Source of the DNA: Fortiea contorta PCC 7126
GTDB taxonomy: Bacteria > Cyanobacteriota > Cyanobacteriia > Cyanobacteriales > Nostocaceae
Assembly (NCBI RefSeq): GCF_000332295.1
Contig: NZ_KB235930.1
Span: forward strand, 3,747,895 to 3,811,894
DNA: 64,000 nt
Direction of reading: 5' to 3'
The number at the start of each line of letters is the position of its first letter. Position 1 is the stretch's first letter. The position numbers and the translations under genes were made by a program. The notes below the pieces were generated by a model. That model saw only the letters and a program-made list of their open reading frames with translations. It ran no database searches and was not told the origin of the DNA. Below are positions 62,219 to 64,000 of the stretch, one piece after another.

Positions 62219-63280
62219 TTATTTAGTAGGCACTATCCCCTCTACCTGACTCTTCATCAATCTTTGCACACTCGCCAACGCTCGATTTAATTCATAATTG
62301 CGCCGCTCTGGATTTTGTAGATATGCTTGTTGTTCTTCTTCAATCATTTGTACATCTTGCAGAACTAATCCATCAAGCAATTTTTTGGCGGCGTTAAATA
62401 AATTATTTTTGATAAATCGACGGAACCACACAGGTAATTTGTGTAATTTATCAAAAGCATTTAATGAAGTGAAATGAATTAAATAAGCTTTGGTTTGTGT
62501 CTCATTCACCGGACACAATAAACAGTAAATCTGAAAATCATTGCCTAATTTTGCAGCCCAATGAGGGTAAATATAACTCACATCCAAAGGTTCAGGATGT
62601 AATCGCCGCAAAGCTGGGAAAAATAATTGAGATATTGACCAAATTTTGTCTATTTTATAATAACTTTGGGCTGTATAATGAGCATGTACATGCTCTTCAT
62701 CTTCATCTATAGATTGTAGTGAGGCTGCTGCCCAAGCTTGTAAATCTTGATGTAAATGTCCATGATACATATCCATCAAATTTTCGATTAAATAAGAATA
62801 ATGCGCTTGGCAATTAATCACAGCAACTGAAGCAATATAATTTAGATGATTCCATTCTGGTAAACCCATAAGTTCTACAGTTGGTGTTTCATCTCCAGGA
62901 AATAACCAAATAAAACCGTCTTGTTCTTTAACTGGGTAGCGACGAATTTGACAAGTTGGTAATTTCTGATTTGCTGCTAAAGAAGGAACTGCGGCACATT
63001 CTCCAGCCGAATTGAAGCGCCAACCATGATAAGCACATGCCAATTGATCACCCATCACCTGTCCATGACTGAGTTTAACTTGGCGGTGGGGGCAGCGGTC
63101 TTCTAAAGCGTGAACTTTTCCTGTACTATCTCTGTAGAGTGCGATCGCTTGCTGCCAGATTATCACACTTAAAGGTTTATTCGTCACCTCACCACTACGT
63201 GCAACCACATACCAATGATTGGGGTTAATGCCCAACTGACGCACATCACGACTCTGCACAGCTTGGGAAATCGAAGTCAT
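62219..63280 (-). CDS. Rieske [2Fe-2S] aromatic ring-hydroxylating oxygenase (alpha subunit-like)
   Basis: 353 residues from the ATG at 63280; the GTG at 63289 would have AAGGA just one base upstream, too close. The Rieske ligands are CPHR (Cys63, His65) and CAYHGW (Cys82, His85). The mononuclear iron site is NLMDMYHGHLHQ. It resembles oxygenases of the vanillate-demethylase or PAO/CAO-like group found in cyanobacteria, with substrate unknown. No ferredoxin or reductase gene is adjacent; the housekeeping ferredoxins could serve. Confidence 0.88.
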   Translation of the reverse strand: MTSISQAVQSRDVRQLGINPNHWYVVARSGEVTNKPLSVIIWQQAIALYRDSTGKVHALEDRCPHRQVKLSHGQVMGDQLACAYHGWRFNSAGECAAVPSLAANQKLPTCQIRRYPVKEQDGFIWLFPGDETPTVELMGLPEWNHLNYIASVAVINCQAHYSYLIENLMDMYHGHLHQDLQAWAAASLQSIDEDEEHVHAHYTAQSYYKIDKIWSISQLFFPALRRLHPEPLDVSYIYPHWAAKLGNDFQIYCLLCPVNETQTKAYLIHFTSLNAFDKLHKLPVWFRRFIKNNLFNAAKKLLDGLVLQDVQMIEEEQQAYLQNPERRNYELNRALASVQRLMKSQVEGIVPTK

Positions 63281-63489
63281 AGATTTCACATCCTTTTGGG
63301 CGTTAAACTGGGGAGTGCTAAATTGTCAGACATTTAATTTTCCCACGTAGACGCCGAGATGGGGAGATAGGAAAATAACCAATGCCCAATTCCCTCAAGC
63401 CTATCACCCTGGGAGCTAAAACTAATCTTGCCTACAAGTTATAAAGTATGTGTAGATAAAACTGCGAGTATTTTGAAACAAAAATCTGT

Positions 63490-63969
63490 ATGACAAACTA
63501 CCAAGAAGCCTTAACTAACGATGAAGTCGTCAACGAGTTAATCGCAGAGACTACAGGTATGAATCACGTAGAAGTAATTGAGAACGTCATCGACAGTCTC
63601 GAACAAGATGATAGTGCAATGGTGAGCCACACTCCAGCAGGTGCTTATCTGTGGAAGTTTAAGTACGGAAGCGTGGAAGTTTTCGTGCAACTTACCGGCA
63701 CTAGTGATGAGGATACCATCACCGTTTGGTCTGTGGTGCTGAAGTTACCCGTCAAAAATGAACCTAAATTACTGCGTTATCTGTTGGAGTTAAACTGCTC
63801 TAGCACCTTTGAAGCCAGATTTGGTATCATCGATAACCAAGTGGTTGTAATTTCGACGCGGACTTTAGCAGAGTTGTCTCCTGGTGAAGTTTCTCGCTTA
63901 ATTACCATTGTCGCCACGATCGCAGATAACAACGATGAAGCCTTACAATCTGAATTTGGTGCAGCTTGA
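63490..63969 (+). CDS. YbjN domain-containing protein
   Basis: 159 residues. Begins MTNYQEALTNDEVVNELIAETTG and carries the YbjN alpha/beta fold: YLWKFKYGSVEVFVQLTG, TITVWSVVLKLPVKNEPKLL and LLELNCSSTFEARFGIIDNQ, with VVVISTRTLAELSPGEVSRL. YbjN family proteins resemble type III secretion chaperones and are thought to act in stress tolerance. The gene is complete, ending 31 bp before the end of the window. Confidence 0.85.
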   Translation: MTNYQEALTNDEVVNELIAETTGMNHVEVIENVIDSLEQDDSAMVSHTPAGAYLWKFKYGSVEVFVQLTGTSDEDTITVWSVVLKLPVKNEPKLLRYLLELNCSSTFEARFGIIDNQVVVISTRTLAELSPGEVSRLITIVATIADNNDEALQSEFGAA

Positions 63970-64000
63970 TTTCTGAAACTAGTAATTTTCCGGTTTGGCG

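Overview
The window looks like chromosome of a filamentous, Nostoc/Anabaena-type cyanobacterium. The reasons are the many GCGATCGC (HIP1) octamers, genes restricted to oxygenic phototrophs (psaM, a Ycf66-family protein, a beta-monoglucosyldiacylglycerol synthase, an EbsA-like pilus protein), a cyanophycinase-family peptidase, and many heptamer tandem repeats (AATTCGC, TCATCCT, CCCTAAT, TTCATAC) of the STRR type known from heterocystous cyanobacteria. No heterocyst gene is present, so placement within Nostocales is an inference.

Layout. 1-3.7 kb: a truncated molybdate-binding protein (modA), a short-chain dehydrogenase and leuDC, all on the minus strand. 3.7-5.7 kb: small hypothetical genes, a 42-bp tandem array, a DUF29 protein and tRNA-Val(UAC) with its terminator. 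5.8-9.8 kb, plus strand: DUF2227, mazG, proA and a PD-(D/E)XK/DUF4351 protein. 9.9-14.4 kb, minus strand: a UvrD-type helicase, a GAF histidine kinase and a small ribbon-helix-helix-like protein. 14.9-19.5 kb, plus strand: lepA, a GT4 glycosyltransferase and a cyanophycinase-family peptidase. A 21-bp tandem array between G-rich and C-rich arms separates the last from convergent acnB. 22.8-26.3 kb: a second DUF4351 protein, then a plus-strand run of ferredoxin, a 62-aa protein, DUF3326 and a CPBP protease. 26.5-32.4 kb, minus strand: a SpoIIE-type phosphatase, 1.3 kb without genes but with a possible structured RNA, then ftsY, nusB and a DUF502 protein.

32.9-39.3 kb: two glycosyltransferases, an HpsJ-like membrane protein, an FMN reductase, a cupin, a cysteine hydrolase and an amidohydrolase. 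40-43.7 kb: an alpha-glucan phosphorylase behind a folded palindromic element, then a pentulose-kinase-like FGGY protein. 43.8-47 kb: psaM, a small FtsL/DivIC-like protein, a TPR protein, a conserved hypothetical and a GST. 47.1-49.1 kb: a complete IS1182-type insertion sequence lying inside an older inverted repeat. 49.1-54.3 kb: YajQ, MAPEG, a DprA-like protein, a phosphotransacetylase-family protein, EbsA and mgdA. 54.4-64 kb: ileS, Ycf66, gnd, a PD-(D/E)XK-like protein, another 42-bp array, a Ser/Thr kinase, a Rieske oxygenase and a YbjN protein.

Most genes are core housekeeping or cyanobacterial core genes in short, mixed-strand units. Carbon storage and central carbon metabolism recur (alpha-glucan phosphorylase, sugar kinase, gnd, acnB), as does amino-acid metabolism (leuCD, proA, cyanophycinase). 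The less ordinary content is between genes: three tandem arrays with periods of 21 or 42 bp, G4-prone repeats, several MITE-like palindromes, the nested insertion sequence and the large ftsY-phosphatase gap. No prophage, CRISPR array or classical defence island was seen.
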